64,000 nucleotides of DNA. Origin: Rhizobium acidisoli. GTDB taxonomy: Bacteria > Pseudomonadota > Alphaproteobacteria > Rhizobiales > Rhizobiaceae. Of the stretch, positions 54,706-62,543 are shown one piece after another (position 1 is the first letter of the stretch; the number at the start of each line of letters is the position of its first letter). The stretch lies in NCBI RefSeq assembly GCF_002531755.2, contig NZ_CP034998.1, positions 4,022,501 through 4,086,500 on the forward strand, written 5' to 3'. Under the pieces are notes generated by a model. The model saw only the letters and a list, made by a program, of their open reading frames with translations. It was not told the DNA's origin and made no database searches. The position numbers and the translations under genes are program-made.

Positions 54706-55032
54706 CTAGGCAAGGATGTCACTATCGTCATCTGTTTCCAGGTTTTCATCAAACGCGCCTTGTTCCAGCGCTTCGGCGTTGGCCCTGGCCGCTGCCAATG
54801 CTGCCGCCAACTCCTTCGCCGTCATCTCGTAGGGCTCTTTCTCACGGTCTTTTTCGTCCGTTTCATAGAGGCCCCCCACTCGAAACAAGTGGCCGACGAG
54901 CTGGACGCGCGAGGTAGGTGGCATCTTGGGATCACGCACGAGCTTGAGCATGTCCCTGCAGATTTGTGGAAGCTCTGCCAAAACCTCGTCACGGGCTTCC
55001 TGCATTTTTTGCTCACGATTTATCGTTTTCAT
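54706..55032 (-). CDS. Hypothetical phage-type protein (108 aa)
   Basis: The product is helical and strongly acidic at its C-terminus (DENLETDDDSDILA). Its middle ICRDMLKLVRDPKMPPTSRVQLVGHLFRVGG resembles the DNA-binding part of some small phage packaging or replication-accessory proteins, but I cannot assign it. Its ATG overlaps the upstream stop by 1 bp (TAATG), so it is last in the chain of coupled genes from the primase. Confidence 0.6.
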   Translation of the reverse strand: MKTINREQKMQEARDEVLAELPQICRDMLKLVRDPKMPPTSRVQLVGHLFRVGGLYETDEKDREKEPYEMTAKELAAALAAARANAEALEQGAFDENLETDDDSDILA

Positions 55033-55619
55033 TAGCCGAATATTCCTCTGTTGCCTGTTAGGTTGATTTCGAGAGCGGCAGCGCGCCGGCGCGCGGCGGC
55101 AAGTTCCCTCTCCAGTTCGTCCAGTTCGGGGTTTGACGGGGGCTTCGCCGACGCCTCGGTCGAAGCCTTAAAAGCCGCCGCGTCCTGCCGCTCTTTGCGT
55201 TTCCTGGCGCGATCCGCTTTCGATCCCGGATGATGGCTCTTTTGCCAGACGTCGTATTTCTGTCGCTCTTCGGCAGAGGCTTTAGCAAGCTTGCGTTCTC
55301 GGCGTTTCGAGCTCCGCTGAATAGCCGCCAGTTTTCGATTGAGCTTGCGCTCGCCGCCGGGGCCGTCGGCCGGCCATACGGGCTTATGCCAACCGTCGCC
55401 CGATGGCGTGCGCCCGCCGTGGCACCAACACTTGCCGTTCGTCATCGCCAGATTTCCACAGCGCTCACGCGATACCTTCGCAATGGCGGTGCATTTGGGC
55501 AGCTTATACCGGATGGCGTGGAAAGCCTTGATCGCCTCGCTTCCGATCTGTCGAAACCGGGCGGACTTTTGCCAGGACGTCAGATTGACGGCTCGCGATC
55601 TCCTTTTGCGCTTTGCCAT
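55032..55619 (-). CDS. Zinc-ribbon HGG-motif protein (195 aa)
   Basis: An N-terminal basic stretch is followed by a Cys/His cluster: C-x-A-I-A-K-V-S-R-E-R-C near residues 43-54, then NGKCWCHGGRTPSG. The HGGRTPSG motif occurs in a family of small phage proteins, often near packaging genes. The C-terminal half is a charged coiled coil (ELDELERELAAARRRAAAL). Its ATG shares the A of the upstream TGA at 55619. Role unproven. Confidence 0.7.
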   Translation of the reverse strand: MAKRKRRSRAVNLTSWQKSARFRQIGSEAIKAFHAIRYKLPKCTAIAKVSRERCGNLAMTNGKCWCHGGRTPSGDGWHKPVWPADGPGGERKLNRKLAAIQRSSKRRERKLAKASAEERQKYDVWQKSHHPGSKADRARKRKERQDAAAFKASTEASAKPPSNPELDELERELAAARRRAAALEINLTGNRGIFG

Positions 55620-55993
55620 CAGCAGACGTCTCCTGCGGTCTTTCCGAGGAAAAGGCCTATGAGGTATCGCGAGATCATCGGTGAAAAGTGTCTGCCGTCA
55701 TCGGACAATTTGTCCGGCTTACAGATGGCCTTCCTGTTTCCTGGTTTTTCAATCCGGCTTAAATTTCCCATGCTGACCCCCGGGGGACGCCGCTTGTCGG
55801 CGCCAGCGTTCCCCGTAGGGGCGACAAGCGCGACAAGCCGATAAGCATTGATTTTGTTGGGTTTTTTTTGAGCTTGTCGCTTGATTTCCAGCGACAAGCG
55901 CGACAAGCAAGTCGATTTTGACATTAAGTTATTGATTTTATATCGCTTTTTGCTTGTCGCCGACAAGCTAGCGATAAGAGCGACAAGCTTCAT
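55619..55993 (-). CDS. Hypothetical protein coded across the iteron cluster (124 aa)
   Basis: The frame from ATG 55993 overlaps the primase-helicase stop by 4 bp (ATGA) and ends at 55619, sharing a base with the next start, so it closes a gap-free chain of coupled genes. Its N-terminal half is encoded by the 9-bp iterons (LVALIASL, CLSRLSLE, LVALVAP). The rest (RRPPGVSMGNLSRIEKPGNR) is basic. The double use of the DNA and the coupling argue that it is real; an origin with a chance frame is the alternative. Confidence 0.5.
   Translation of the reverse strand: MKLVALIASLSATSKKRYKINNLMSKSTCLSRLSLEIKRQAQKKPNKINAYRLVALVAPTGNAGADKRRPPGVSMGNLSRIEKPGNRKAICKPDKLSDDGRHFSPMISRYLIGLFLGKTAGDVC
55821..55988. 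repeat. Iteron cluster, probable replication origin
   Basis: The 9-mer GCGACAAGC or its complement occurs at 55821, 55830, 55872 (inverted), 55891, 55900, 55952 (inverted) and 55980, with degenerate copies at 55839, 55960 and 55971. Two pairs are directly tandem. AT-rich stretches lie between them (55848-55870, 55915-55945). Placed at the 3' end of the primase-helicase gene, this has the hallmarks of an origin bound by the element's initiator. Confidence 0.75.
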
Positions 55994-58521
55994 GATTGCT
56001 CACCCGCGGCAAGCGAAATCCGTTCGATAAACCACGGTGCGGTTTTGGAAGGAGATCTTTTTGACGCCCTAATCAGGACAGGTTGCCCGTCCAGTAAGAT
56101 TTCGCAGCCGGCCCCCGCGAGAGCGGCTGTTATCTCTCCAGTCACTGATGCTCGTTTTTCCGCTCTGATAACCCCCGTTTCCCGCATTCGGACCCCCATC
56201 CCTTCCCAGAGGCCAGGCAACTGCATTTCGGTATGCTCGCCCATGAACTCGGCGGCGATGCGAGCGATCGCTTCCGCCTTAGCCTTGTCGACGTTCGTGA
56301 TCTTCTTGTTCGCCGCAAGCGTTTCGACATTCACGATGTCGAGCACCGGCGCGAAGTCGCCGGACGCCAGCAGCGCCTGTCGCGGGTTCTCGTCGAAGAG
56401 CGCTGCCGCCGCAGCCGGCTTGGCGCCCGAGCCGTTGCCGACGGGCACGCTGACGCGCCGGAACACGATCGGTGCGGTTGGCTTTCTATCGTGGCTGGTC
56501 TTCGCGTAGTCGAGGCGGATCAAACCATCGGCCGGAGACACGCCCCATCCCGTTTCATCATCGGCGCCCGTGACATTAACAAGCGTGAAAGCCGATCGGA
56601 CCTTGCCCACGGCAGCAAAGCCGCCACGGCCGGCCCCCATGTCGCCCTTGTTCTGGCGCGTCTGTTTGCTCGTATGGTGGACGACGGCGATAGAGCAGCG
56701 CGCGCCGGCGGCGATGATTGCCAGTTCCTGCAGCAACACATCCTGGTCATCGTTGTTGTTTTCGTGGCTGCCGGCCGATAGGCTGATTTGAGTGTCGAGA
56801 ACCGCCAGCACGATATCGTGCGCTCGGATTACCTGCTCGAGAAGGTCCGCGCCGGCAGCGCGCTTCAATATCGAACGGTCGCTGTCACGCTGCACGATGG
56901 TCAGCTTTTGGCCGTCGACGCCGGACCATAGAATTATAGGATGTTGGGTGTCCTCGACGCCAAAATGCCGTTGCGCAGCGGCCAGGCGCCGTTCCATCTC
57001 GTCGAGACGGTCTTCGGCGTTGTAGACGAGCACGGCGCCGGTCTTGTGCAGCCGTTCGGGGCTGATGGGTTTGCCGAGCTCGTCTTTGCCGCGCAGGATA
57101 TCCTCGCGCCCGCTGGCGATCGCTAGGGCATCGCGCAACATGAGCGTGGATTTCGAAACGCCGGGTTCGCCGACGCACTGCGCGACGTCACCACAGGGCA
57201 AGCGAGGGCTGACGATCCATTCACGGACGGGAATGCCTTTCGCATCGATGCGGCTGCTTACGAACTTGAGGTTCGGTCCGCTGCGATCGGGTCGCCCCGG
57301 CGCTGGTCGCATATCGAAAATGTCAGACGTGTCGACGTCGCTGCTTTCCGCCGGCAGCGTGTAGAGCGGATCGACCTTGCGCATTTCGTAAAGGAGCGTG
57401 CGGTCCGAAAGGTTGTTCGGCGGCGACGATGAATAATGATCCCACCGGGCTTCAGCGGTTGTCTCGTCGTGCTTGGCGCTCTTTTCGCTCCAGCTTAGGA
57501 AAGCTTCCAACCCGGATGCATCGCCATGAGACGCGTCATAAAATATCATTCCGATCCGGTTCCACTCATCCCAACCAAGATCATTGTTCGGAATGAGTTT
57601 CGCAGCGTCGAGAAGAGCCGTTTCGCTCCAGGCCTTTTCCGTCTTGAACCCGGTCGCCGACGACGCCGCGGAGGTAACAGGCGTTTGCAGCCCACGATCG
57701 ACGAGCGCCGCCTGCAACGCTTCGGCTGCGACGTCGAGATCGATTTCCGCGAAATCGTCTTCCGCGACGATCTTGCACATACGGGCCGAAGTCGTTTTCG
57801 TGTGCCAGCTGCCGGGCCAGCGCATTGGATGCACTAGCGGCGCGGCGCTCTTGTCGGCGTCGACCAGCATGGCCGCGGCTCGCCGCACGGCCTTGAGCTT
57901 TCGTAGTTCATCGGGCCGTGTTGCAGGATATGTAAGGCGCCAATGGGCGTGGATCTTGTTTTCCTGGCGCCCGTCCTGCGAGGTCCAAACGCCGCCCGAG
58001 TGGATCGTGATCGTGGGCTGGCCCAACACCGCAACCAGTTCGCGTAAGGTAGCGTCGGGCCGCGCGTCGATCTCAACCGAGAGAACCGGGCAGCAAGAGA
58101 CATTTGCCTCGTCTGCGCGGGTTTCGCTCCTGAACAGGGCGATTGGCGGCGCGAATACTGCGCTCTGTTCGGCCGGCCGCCGGGCGACTTTCGCGGCAGC
58201 CTCTGCAGCGCGTTCCGCAAGGCTGGCGTCAAAGGGCGCCCACTCGTTGATGACACAGGTGTTGGCGCGGTTGTGTTCGAACGCCCGGAACGCGACGCTG
58301 CCGGGCTCGAAAGCACAATGCTTGAATGCGAGTGCAAGGAAGCGTTGGATTTGACCTAGATCTGCTTTCAGCTCGGCCGGCTGATGTATATGGGCAGGCT
58401 TGGCAGGATCGGGCGCCAGCTCTTTGATCGGTTTGTTCTTCATGCCGAGCAGGTCGCCTAGGGCTATGCTACTGCCCCTAGATTGATCTTTCGGCGGCGC
58501 GTCTATATGTTGATGTTGCAT
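55990..58521 (-). CDS. Primase-helicase replication protein (PriCT-2 plus RepA-type ATPase)
   Basis: This 843-residue protein has an N-terminal region of the primase type, a PriCT-2 domain (about 295-375, LIPNNDLGWDEWNRIGMIFY), and a RecA-like hexameric helicase domain with Walker A GEPGVSKST near 455 and a Walker-B-like IVLAVLDTQ, then HHTSKQTRQNKGDMGAGRGG. The layout fits replication proteins of satellites and small prophages that start at a nearby origin. An iteron cluster lies at its 3' end. ATG 58521 is the only start with context. The C-terminal tail (from about 720) may bind DNA. Confidence 0.88.
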   Translation of the reverse strand: MQHQHIDAPPKDQSRGSSIALGDLLGMKNKPIKELAPDPAKPAHIHQPAELKADLGQIQRFLALAFKHCAFEPGSVAFRAFEHNRANTCVINEWAPFDASLAERAAEAAAKVARRPAEQSAVFAPPIALFRSETRADEANVSCCPVLSVEIDARPDATLRELVAVLGQPTITIHSGGVWTSQDGRQENKIHAHWRLTYPATRPDELRKLKAVRRAAAMLVDADKSAAPLVHPMRWPGSWHTKTTSARMCKIVAEDDFAEIDLDVAAEALQAALVDRGLQTPVTSAASSATGFKTEKAWSETALLDAAKLIPNNDLGWDEWNRIGMIFYDASHGDASGLEAFLSWSEKSAKHDETTAEARWDHYSSSPPNNLSDRTLLYEMRKVDPLYTLPAESSDVDTSDIFDMRPAPGRPDRSGPNLKFVSSRIDAKGIPVREWIVSPRLPCGDVAQCVGEPGVSKSTLMLRDALAIASGREDILRGKDELGKPISPERLHKTGAVLVYNAEDRLDEMERRLAAAQRHFGVEDTQHPIILWSGVDGQKLTIVQRDSDRSILKRAAGADLLEQVIRAHDIVLAVLDTQISLSAGSHENNNDDQDVLLQELAIIAAGARCSIAVVHHTSKQTRQNKGDMGAGRGGFAAVGKVRSAFTLVNVTGADDETGWGVSPADGLIRLDYAKTSHDRKPTAPIVFRRVSVPVGNGSGAKPAAAAALFDENPRQALLASGDFAPVLDIVNVETLAANKKITNVDKAKAEAIARIAAEFMGEHTEMQLPGLWEGMGVRMRETGVIRAEKRASVTGEITAALAGAGCEILLDGQPVLIRASKRSPSKTAPWFIERISLAAGEQS

Positions 58522-58684
58522 GACTTCCTTTCGAGCCGGCGGCGTATTCCAGTACGCGCCGGCTTAATTCTGAAACGAACTCGCTTGCTGCTTGTCGGGA
58601 TTAGGTTCGTTGTCGAAGTCATTCCGCGTGTGATCGCCGCGGCGATGTCTGGCAGGCCACCGCGGTAAAGTGGCCGACGCTCAC

Positions 58685-58906
58685 TTACGCCATGATGCCT
58701 TTGCCAGCCGCGGCAACCGTCAGGGGCTGCTCGATCGCACGGGAAAGAAGTGCATCAGCGTCCACTCGACGAATCAAAGTGCGGCCGCCAACCTTGGCCG
58801 GCTTGAGCTCGCCACTCCGGAAAAGCCGGTAAATCTGCGCACGGGATACGGCTAAATATTCTGTCGCCTGGTTTATGGTGAGTGCTGCTGGCGTAATCGA
58901 CGACAT
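58685..58906 (-). CDS. Excisionase-like HTH protein (MerR/HTH_17 fold)
   Basis: The 73-residue product has the HTH_17 pattern: LTINQATEYLAVSRAQIYRL then SGELKPAKVGGRTLIRR, typical of excisionases and AlpA-like activators. ATG 58906 has AGGAG 9 nt upstream; the longer frame to 58990 adds an unrelated stretch. It is nearest the attR end and would face the integrase gene across attP in circular form. It could direct excision or switch on the replication operon downstream. Confidence 0.85.
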   Translation of the reverse strand: MSSITPAALTINQATEYLAVSRAQIYRLFRSGELKPAKVGGRTLIRRVDADALLSRAIEQPLTVAAAGKGIMA

Positions 58907-58994
58907 CTGGGGTCTCCTGTCAGGTGAATATGCGGAGAACCTACTTGAAGCACAGTGGCATAGGAAGATAATGGGGATATTATTAAGCAATTAC

Positions 58995-59015
58995 AGTGAC
59001 ATACAGGTGACATAC
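58995..59015. repeat. Tandem GTGACATACA repeats near attR
   Basis: Two copies of GTGACATACA begin at 58995 and 59006, 11 bp apart, so they sit on one face of the helix. They are 89 bp from the ATG of the excisionase-like gene and 174-194 bp inside attR. They may be binding sites of the HTH protein or arm sites of the integrase. A similar string (GTGTATCACAC) lies near 37073-37083 inside attL. Confidence 0.45.
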
Positions 59016-59188
59016 ACAGTGCCCTACCTCATAGGCCAACCCGTTGGAGTATCTTGATTTTTCCGAGAGAGATCACTTTTTGTTACAGATCAGCGGCCCG
59101 CTAGGGCTGTTTTGGCATTAGGGTGATCGTTAGGGCGCGCGATTTTGCAGCCAAGAAATAGGAGTATTTTCAGAGGCTTATCGGGAAA

Positions 59189-59204
59189 ATATGGCGGAGA
59201 GGGT
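59189..59204. repeat. attR of the integrated element (16-bp direct repeat)
   Basis: Identical to 37035-37050. Here the last 14 bases are the 3' end of tRNA-Ser including its CCA, so recombination leaves a complete tRNA gene on this side. Confidence 0.85.
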
Positions 59205-59281
59205 GGGATTTGAACCCACGATACCCTTGCAGGTATGCCGCATTTCGAGTGCGGTGCATTCGACCACTCTGCCACCTCTCC
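59191..59281 (-). tRNA. tRNA-Ser(CGA)
   Basis: The gene reads on the minus strand with 5' acceptor GGAGAGG paired to CCTCTCC, discriminator G and an encoded CCA. The anticodon loop CTCGAAA gives anticodon CGA (codon UCG). A long variable arm and the T-loop TTCAAATC are visible. Length 91 nt fits a class II tRNA. The 3' end is the attachment site of the 22-kb element. Confidence 0.95.
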
Positions 59282-59376
59282 GCGGTCTGGTCGGCGCTTG
59301 TTCGGCGCGGGCGTTCTCATAACGGGCCTATGACAGGTTGGCAAGCCGAAAAGTCGAAGCATTCCATCCTTTTGCC

Positions 59377-59405
59377 TTGACACTTTTTTGTCACTCGCGT
59401 ATCTC
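59377..59405 (+). promoter_or_regulatory. Probable sigma-70 promoter of rplU-rpmA
   Basis: TTGACA (59377-59382) and TATCTC (59400-59405) are separated by 17 bp. The site lies 180 bp before rplU, which leaves a long leader in which ribosomal-protein control could occur. The spacing is ideal and the -10 box is typical for rhizobia. Confidence 0.6.
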
Positions 59406-59585
59406 GGCTGCGCACTAGGTTCGGAGTAATCCGTGCCTTAGCCGTCCCGCGCTCGCGCGGGGCTTCACCGGCAGGACGAATTCGAGGATTAGCCTCTGAA
59501 ATCCCTGCTTAACCTAGACTGATAAAAAGACGGCCGCCCTGCTGAAACAGCGGGGAGAGCTGGAACGAACATGAAAGGATAAAAA

Positions 59586-59903
59586 ATGTTCGCAGTCATC
59601 AAGACCGGCGGTAAACAGTACCGTGTGGCAGCCAACGACGTGCTGACCATCGAAAAGCTGGAAGCCACCGCTGGCGATTCCATTGAATTCACCGAAGTGC
59701 TCGTGATCGGCGAAGGCGCCGACGCTGCGATCGGTGCGCCCTTCGTCACCGGCGCCTCTGTCAAGGCAGAAGTCGTCGAACAGAACCGCGGCAAGAAGGT
59801 CATCGCCTTCAAGAAGCGCCGCCGTCAGAATTCGAAGCGTTCGCGCGGCCATCGTCAGCATCACACGGTCGTCCGTATCACGGACATCGTGGCTGCCAAG
59901 TAA
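59586..59903 (+). CDS. rplU: 50S ribosomal protein L21
   Basis: The 105-residue protein begins [20 protein letters not shown], the L21 signature, and ends with the [19 protein letters not shown] segment that binds 23S rRNA. Length is normal for the family. It is followed after 33 bp by rpmA. The gene is preceded by a promoter and a long leader. Confidence 0.97.
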   Translation: MFAVIKTGGKQYRVAANDVLTIEKLEATAGDSIEFTEVLVIGEGADAAIGAPFVTGASVKAEVVEQNRGKKVIAFKKRRRQNSKRSRGHRQHHTVVRITDIVAAK

Positions 59904-59936
59904 GATCAACGGGACAGGGTTTAAAGGAGAACTCCA

Positions 59937-60206
59937 ATGGCACACAAAAAAGCTGGCGGTTCATCGCGCAACGGTCGCGATTCCGAATCCAAGCGCCTTG
60001 GCGTGAAGAAGTTCGGCGGCGAAGCCGTCATCGCAGGCAACATCATCGTGCGTCAGCGCGGCACTGAGTGGCATCCGGGTTCCAACGTCGGCCTCGGCAA
60101 GGATCACACGATTTTTGCACTTACCGCCGGCAATGTGAACTACCGAACGAAGGCCAACGGTCGCGTCTACGTGTCTGTCATGCCGAAAGCGGAAGCAGCG
60201 GAATAA
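59937..60206 (+). CDS. rpmA: 50S ribosomal protein L27
   Basis: This 89-residue protein begins [20 protein letters not shown], the conserved L27 N-terminus that reaches the peptidyl-transferase centre. AAAGGAG lies about 8 nt before the ATG. It is in the classical rplU-rpmA operon, closed by a strong terminator. Confidence 0.97.
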   Translation: MAHKKAGGSSRNGRDSESKRLGVKKFGGEAVIAGNIIVRQRGTEWHPGSNVGLGKDHTIFALTAGNVNYRTKANGRVYVSVMPKAEAAE

Positions 60207-60277
60207 GCCGGTAGTGCTCAAAAACAGCCGGCGTCTCATCGACCCGGCTGTCCGTATCAGGTTCAGTCCAGAAAACA

Positions 60278-60306
60278 GGGGAGATGGGGCGCCATCTCCC
60301 CTTTTT
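60278..60306 (+). terminator. Terminator of rplU-rpmA
   Basis: A perfect 10-bp stem (60278-60287 with 60292-60301) with a 4-nt loop is followed by TTTTT. It lies 72 nt after the rpmA stop. Confidence 0.9.
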
Positions 60307-60331
60307 CTTTGTCCAAACAGGAGGACTGAAC

Positions 60332-60988
60332 ATGCAAGGCGAATTGTTAAGGGTTGACCAATCACGGTCGCCCCGGGAAGGCCAGGTGTCTTCCGAAGAA
60401 CGGCTGAGGCCGGAGCGGTTAAGGACCGATTGCCCTGTCTTGTTATCGGAAAGGCTCGTCATGCGCGCGCCTCACGAAGAAGACATTGACGCCCTTGCCC
60501 ATCTCGCCAACAACGCCAAAGTCGCCACCATGGTATCGCGTATGCCGCACCCTTATACCGCCGATGATGCTGCCGACTTCGTGCGTCGCACGAAAAAAGG
60601 CGAGATTGGCAAGTGCGTCTATTCGATCACCAAAGCCGAAAACGGCGCCTTTATCGGCTGCTGCGGTGTGGAGCCGCATGCCGACGGCAAAACCGTCGAG
60701 ATCGGTTACTGGCTGGGCGAACCCTATTGGAACAAGGGCTATACGACCGAGGCCTGCCATGCCCTGGTCGATATGGTGTTCAGAACCCGCCAGGATGTCG
60801 ACCAGATCGACGCCCGCTGCCGGGTGATGAACGTCGCCTCGCGCCGCGTCATCCAGAAGTGCGGTTTCCAGTTCCAGGGATCGGGCCTCGCCGCCTCGCT
60901 GGCGCTCGGCAGCAACGTGCCGGTGGAATGGTACAGGCTCGACCGCAAGACCTGGATGTCGCTCAGAAGCTGGGGGAACATCGCATGA
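60332..60988 (+). CDS. RimJ/RimL-type GNAT acetyltransferase
   Basis: The 218-residue protein has the Acetyltransf_3 pattern: SERLVMRAPHEEDIDALAHL, IGYWLGEPYWNKGYTTEA and NVASRRVIQKCGFQ. The extra 40 residues at the N-terminus (MQGELLRVDQSRSPREGQ) are variable. ATG 60332 is chosen for its GGAGG 8 nt upstream. It may acetylate a ribosomal protein N-terminus or another amine. Coupled by a 4-bp overlap to a second acetyltransferase. Confidence 0.9.
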   Translation: MQGELLRVDQSRSPREGQVSSEERLRPERLRTDCPVLLSERLVMRAPHEEDIDALAHLANNAKVATMVSRMPHPYTADDAADFVRRTKKGEIGKCVYSITKAENGAFIGCCGVEPHADGKTVEIGYWLGEPYWNKGYTTEACHALVDMVFRTRQDVDQIDARCRVMNVASRRVIQKCGFQFQGSGLAASLALGSNVPVEWYRLDRKTWMSLRSWGNIA

Positions 60989-61572
60989 GCACGACCGCGC
61001 TGCAAAGGCCGGAAACCAAGGCGATGATACCGGGCCCCGCGCCTGTCATCTCGACCGCCCGGCTGACGCTCCGCCCCCACAGGCTGAGTGATGCGCCAGC
61101 GATTGCGGAATCGCTTTCCGATTTCGCCGTCACGCGCATGCTGTCCCGCGTGCCCGCGCCGTTCGACCGGCAGGATGCGCTGGACTGGCTGGTCCCGGTC
61201 ACCTCGGGCGCCCTGCCGGATTGGCCGCTGGCGATCACCGGCAAGGACGATGTCCATATCGGCAACGTCTCGATCGAGCTCCGCCACGGCCGCTGGCACC
61301 TCGGCTATTGGCTGAACCGCTACTACTGGCGGCGCGGCTATATGAGCGAGGCGGTGGCCGGAATTGTCGAGCGCTTTTCGCGCCGCATGCCGGAGACGCC
61401 GATCCATTCCGGCGTCTTCGCCGACAATCCGGCATCGCTCAGATTGCAGGAGAAGCTCGGTTTCCGCATGGTGGGCTGCGGCGAAATCTATTGTTTCGCC
61501 CGCAACACCATGGTCTCGCACATCGAAACCGTGCTGCAGCCGGGCATGCTGCAGCCGCGCAAGGTGGCGTAA
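60985..61572 (+). CDS. Second RimJ/RimL-type GNAT acetyltransferase
   Basis: This 195-residue protein is homologous in layout to its neighbour: STARLTLRPHRLSDAPAIAE, LGYWLNRYYWRRGYMSEAV and NPASLRLQEKLGFRMVG. The start overlaps the preceding stop by 4 bp (ATGA) with GGGGGA upstream. The pair seems to come from an old duplication and is probably co-translated. Substrate unknown. Confidence 0.9.
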   Translation: MSTTALQRPETKAMIPGPAPVISTARLTLRPHRLSDAPAIAESLSDFAVTRMLSRVPAPFDRQDALDWLVPVTSGALPDWPLAITGKDDVHIGNVSIELRHGRWHLGYWLNRYYWRRGYMSEAVAGIVERFSRRMPETPIHSGVFADNPASLRLQEKLGFRMVGCGEIYCFARNTMVSHIETVLQPGMLQPRKVA

Positions 61573-61574
61573 CA

Positions 61575-61622
61575 GAGCATGATGCCGAAAAGTGTGAGCG
61601 GTTTTCGGACAACATCATGCTC
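61575..61622. repeat. Rhizobial intergenic palindromic repeat
   Basis: GAGCATGATG (61575-61584) and CATCATGCTC (61613-61622) form perfect 10-bp ends; inside are GAAAA and TTTTC arms around GTGTGAGCGG. This 48-bp element is a repeat type that I know from many intergenic regions of Rhizobiaceae. It lies 3 bp past the acetyltransferase stop and may act as a transcript end. Confidence 0.65.
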
Positions 61623-61633
61623 ATACCTAGAAA

Positions 61634-61663
61634 GGAGACGCCGCCGCTCGCGGCGGCGTCTCC
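61634..61663 (-). terminator. Terminator hairpin between convergent genes
   Basis: A perfect 14-bp GC-rich stem (61634-61647 with 61650-61663) has a 2-nt loop. It lies directly past the endonuclease stop; on the minus strand TTTCT follows. It probably serves the minus-strand gene and may also stop rightward transcripts. Confidence 0.7.
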
Positions 61664-61664
61664 G

Positions 61665-62531
61665 TCAATTTTCGATCTCGACCCATAGCGGGAAATGATC
61701 GGAGCCGACGGATTGCGTATCGATCCGGGCGGATTGCAACCGGCTCACAAGGCCGCAACTGACGAAGCAATAATCGAGATGCATGCGTTCGCCGTGATCT
61801 TCGGGATTCATCCAGCTGTAGCTGCCCGGCCCATAGGCTTCGAGCGCCGCAAAGGCGTCGACCGGCGTGCCGATCCTCGCGACCCGGCCGTAATATCCAC
61901 CGCCGGCGCCGGCAAGCGCGCAATATTCCGGCGATTCCGGCTCCATGTTGAAATCCCCCATGATGACGTAATCCTCCGGCAGCGGCGGCTCGGGCAGATC
62001 GAATTCGCTGCCCCCCGTCATCGACCCGCCCTCTTGGACGAAAGCGTTGATATGCGCGTTCAAAAATTGCAGCTGGCGGACGCGCTCGTCGGGAGAGACA
62101 TGGTCGAGATGAACGGAATAGACGCGGATCGCCCCGCCCGGTACCGCGATCACCGCCTCGGTCGCGCCGCGCTGCAGGTTGATCTTGCCGATCGTGCGGC
62201 TGCGCGGCAGAAGCAGCGTCCGGGTCGAAAGGATCGGCCAGCGCGACAGCACCATATTGCCGAACTGGAAGCGGGTGCCCCGCACCGGCTGACGGCCGCC
62301 GCCATCAGCCTCGACATGGATATCGCAAGCCGGCCCATACACCCAGAAATAGTCGGGAAAACAGGCTGCAAGGTCGGCCGCCATGTCGGCAAAACCGTTG
62401 CGCGAGAAGCCGCGGGTCACCTCCTGCAGCGCGATGACATCGGCGCCCTCGAGGCTCCGGGCAATGCGCGCGAGATCGTATCTGCCGTCGAGACCGAAGC
62501 CGTACTGTATGTTATAGCTCGCAAAATTCAC
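61665..62531 (-). CDS. Endonuclease/exonuclease/phosphatase family protein
   Basis: The 288-residue protein has the EEP fold of DNase I and sphingomyelinase-like enzymes: FASYNIQYG, ADVIALQEVTRG (catalytic Glu), VHLDHVSPDERVRQ, MGDFNMEPESP and the C-terminal GSDHFPLWVEI. Metal-dependent hydrolysis of phosphodiesters or phosphomonoesters is expected. The start GTG at 62531 has GGAGG 12 nt upstream; it is the only start near the fold's first strand. The very long frame upstream to 63644 is the shadow of obgE. Divergent from obgE. Confidence 0.85.
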   Translation of the reverse strand: MNFASYNIQYGFGLDGRYDLARIARSLEGADVIALQEVTRGFSRNGFADMAADLAACFPDYFWVYGPACDIHVEADGGGRQPVRGTRFQFGNMVLSRWPILSTRTLLLPRSRTIGKINLQRGATEAVIAVPGGAIRVYSVHLDHVSPDERVRQLQFLNAHINAFVQEGGSMTGGSEFDLPEPPLPEDYVIMGDFNMEPESPEYCALAGAGGGYYGRVARIGTPVDAFAALEAYGPGSYSWMNPEDHGERMHLDYCFVSCGLVSRLQSARIDTQSVGSDHFPLWVEIEN

Positions 62532-62543
62532 GATAATCTTTGA

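Larger units (their letters stand above)
37035..59204. mobile_element. 22.15-kb integrated element in tRNA-Ser(CGA): phage satellite or reduced prophage
   Basis: The ends are 16-bp direct repeats; the right one is the 3' end of tRNA-Ser, which stays intact. Inside lie a tyrosine integrase (left end), an excisionase-like HTH protein (right end), a PriCT-2 primase-helicase with an iteron cluster, a serine recombinase, a podovirus-like tail/ejection block and a cargo zone. I find no terminase large subunit, portal, major capsid, tail tube or holin/lysin. Flanking chromosomal genes (DsbA-like on the left, rplU on the right) would be neighbours without the element. It is therefore either a satellite that uses a helper phage or a prophage that has lost its head genes. 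Confidence 0.85.
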
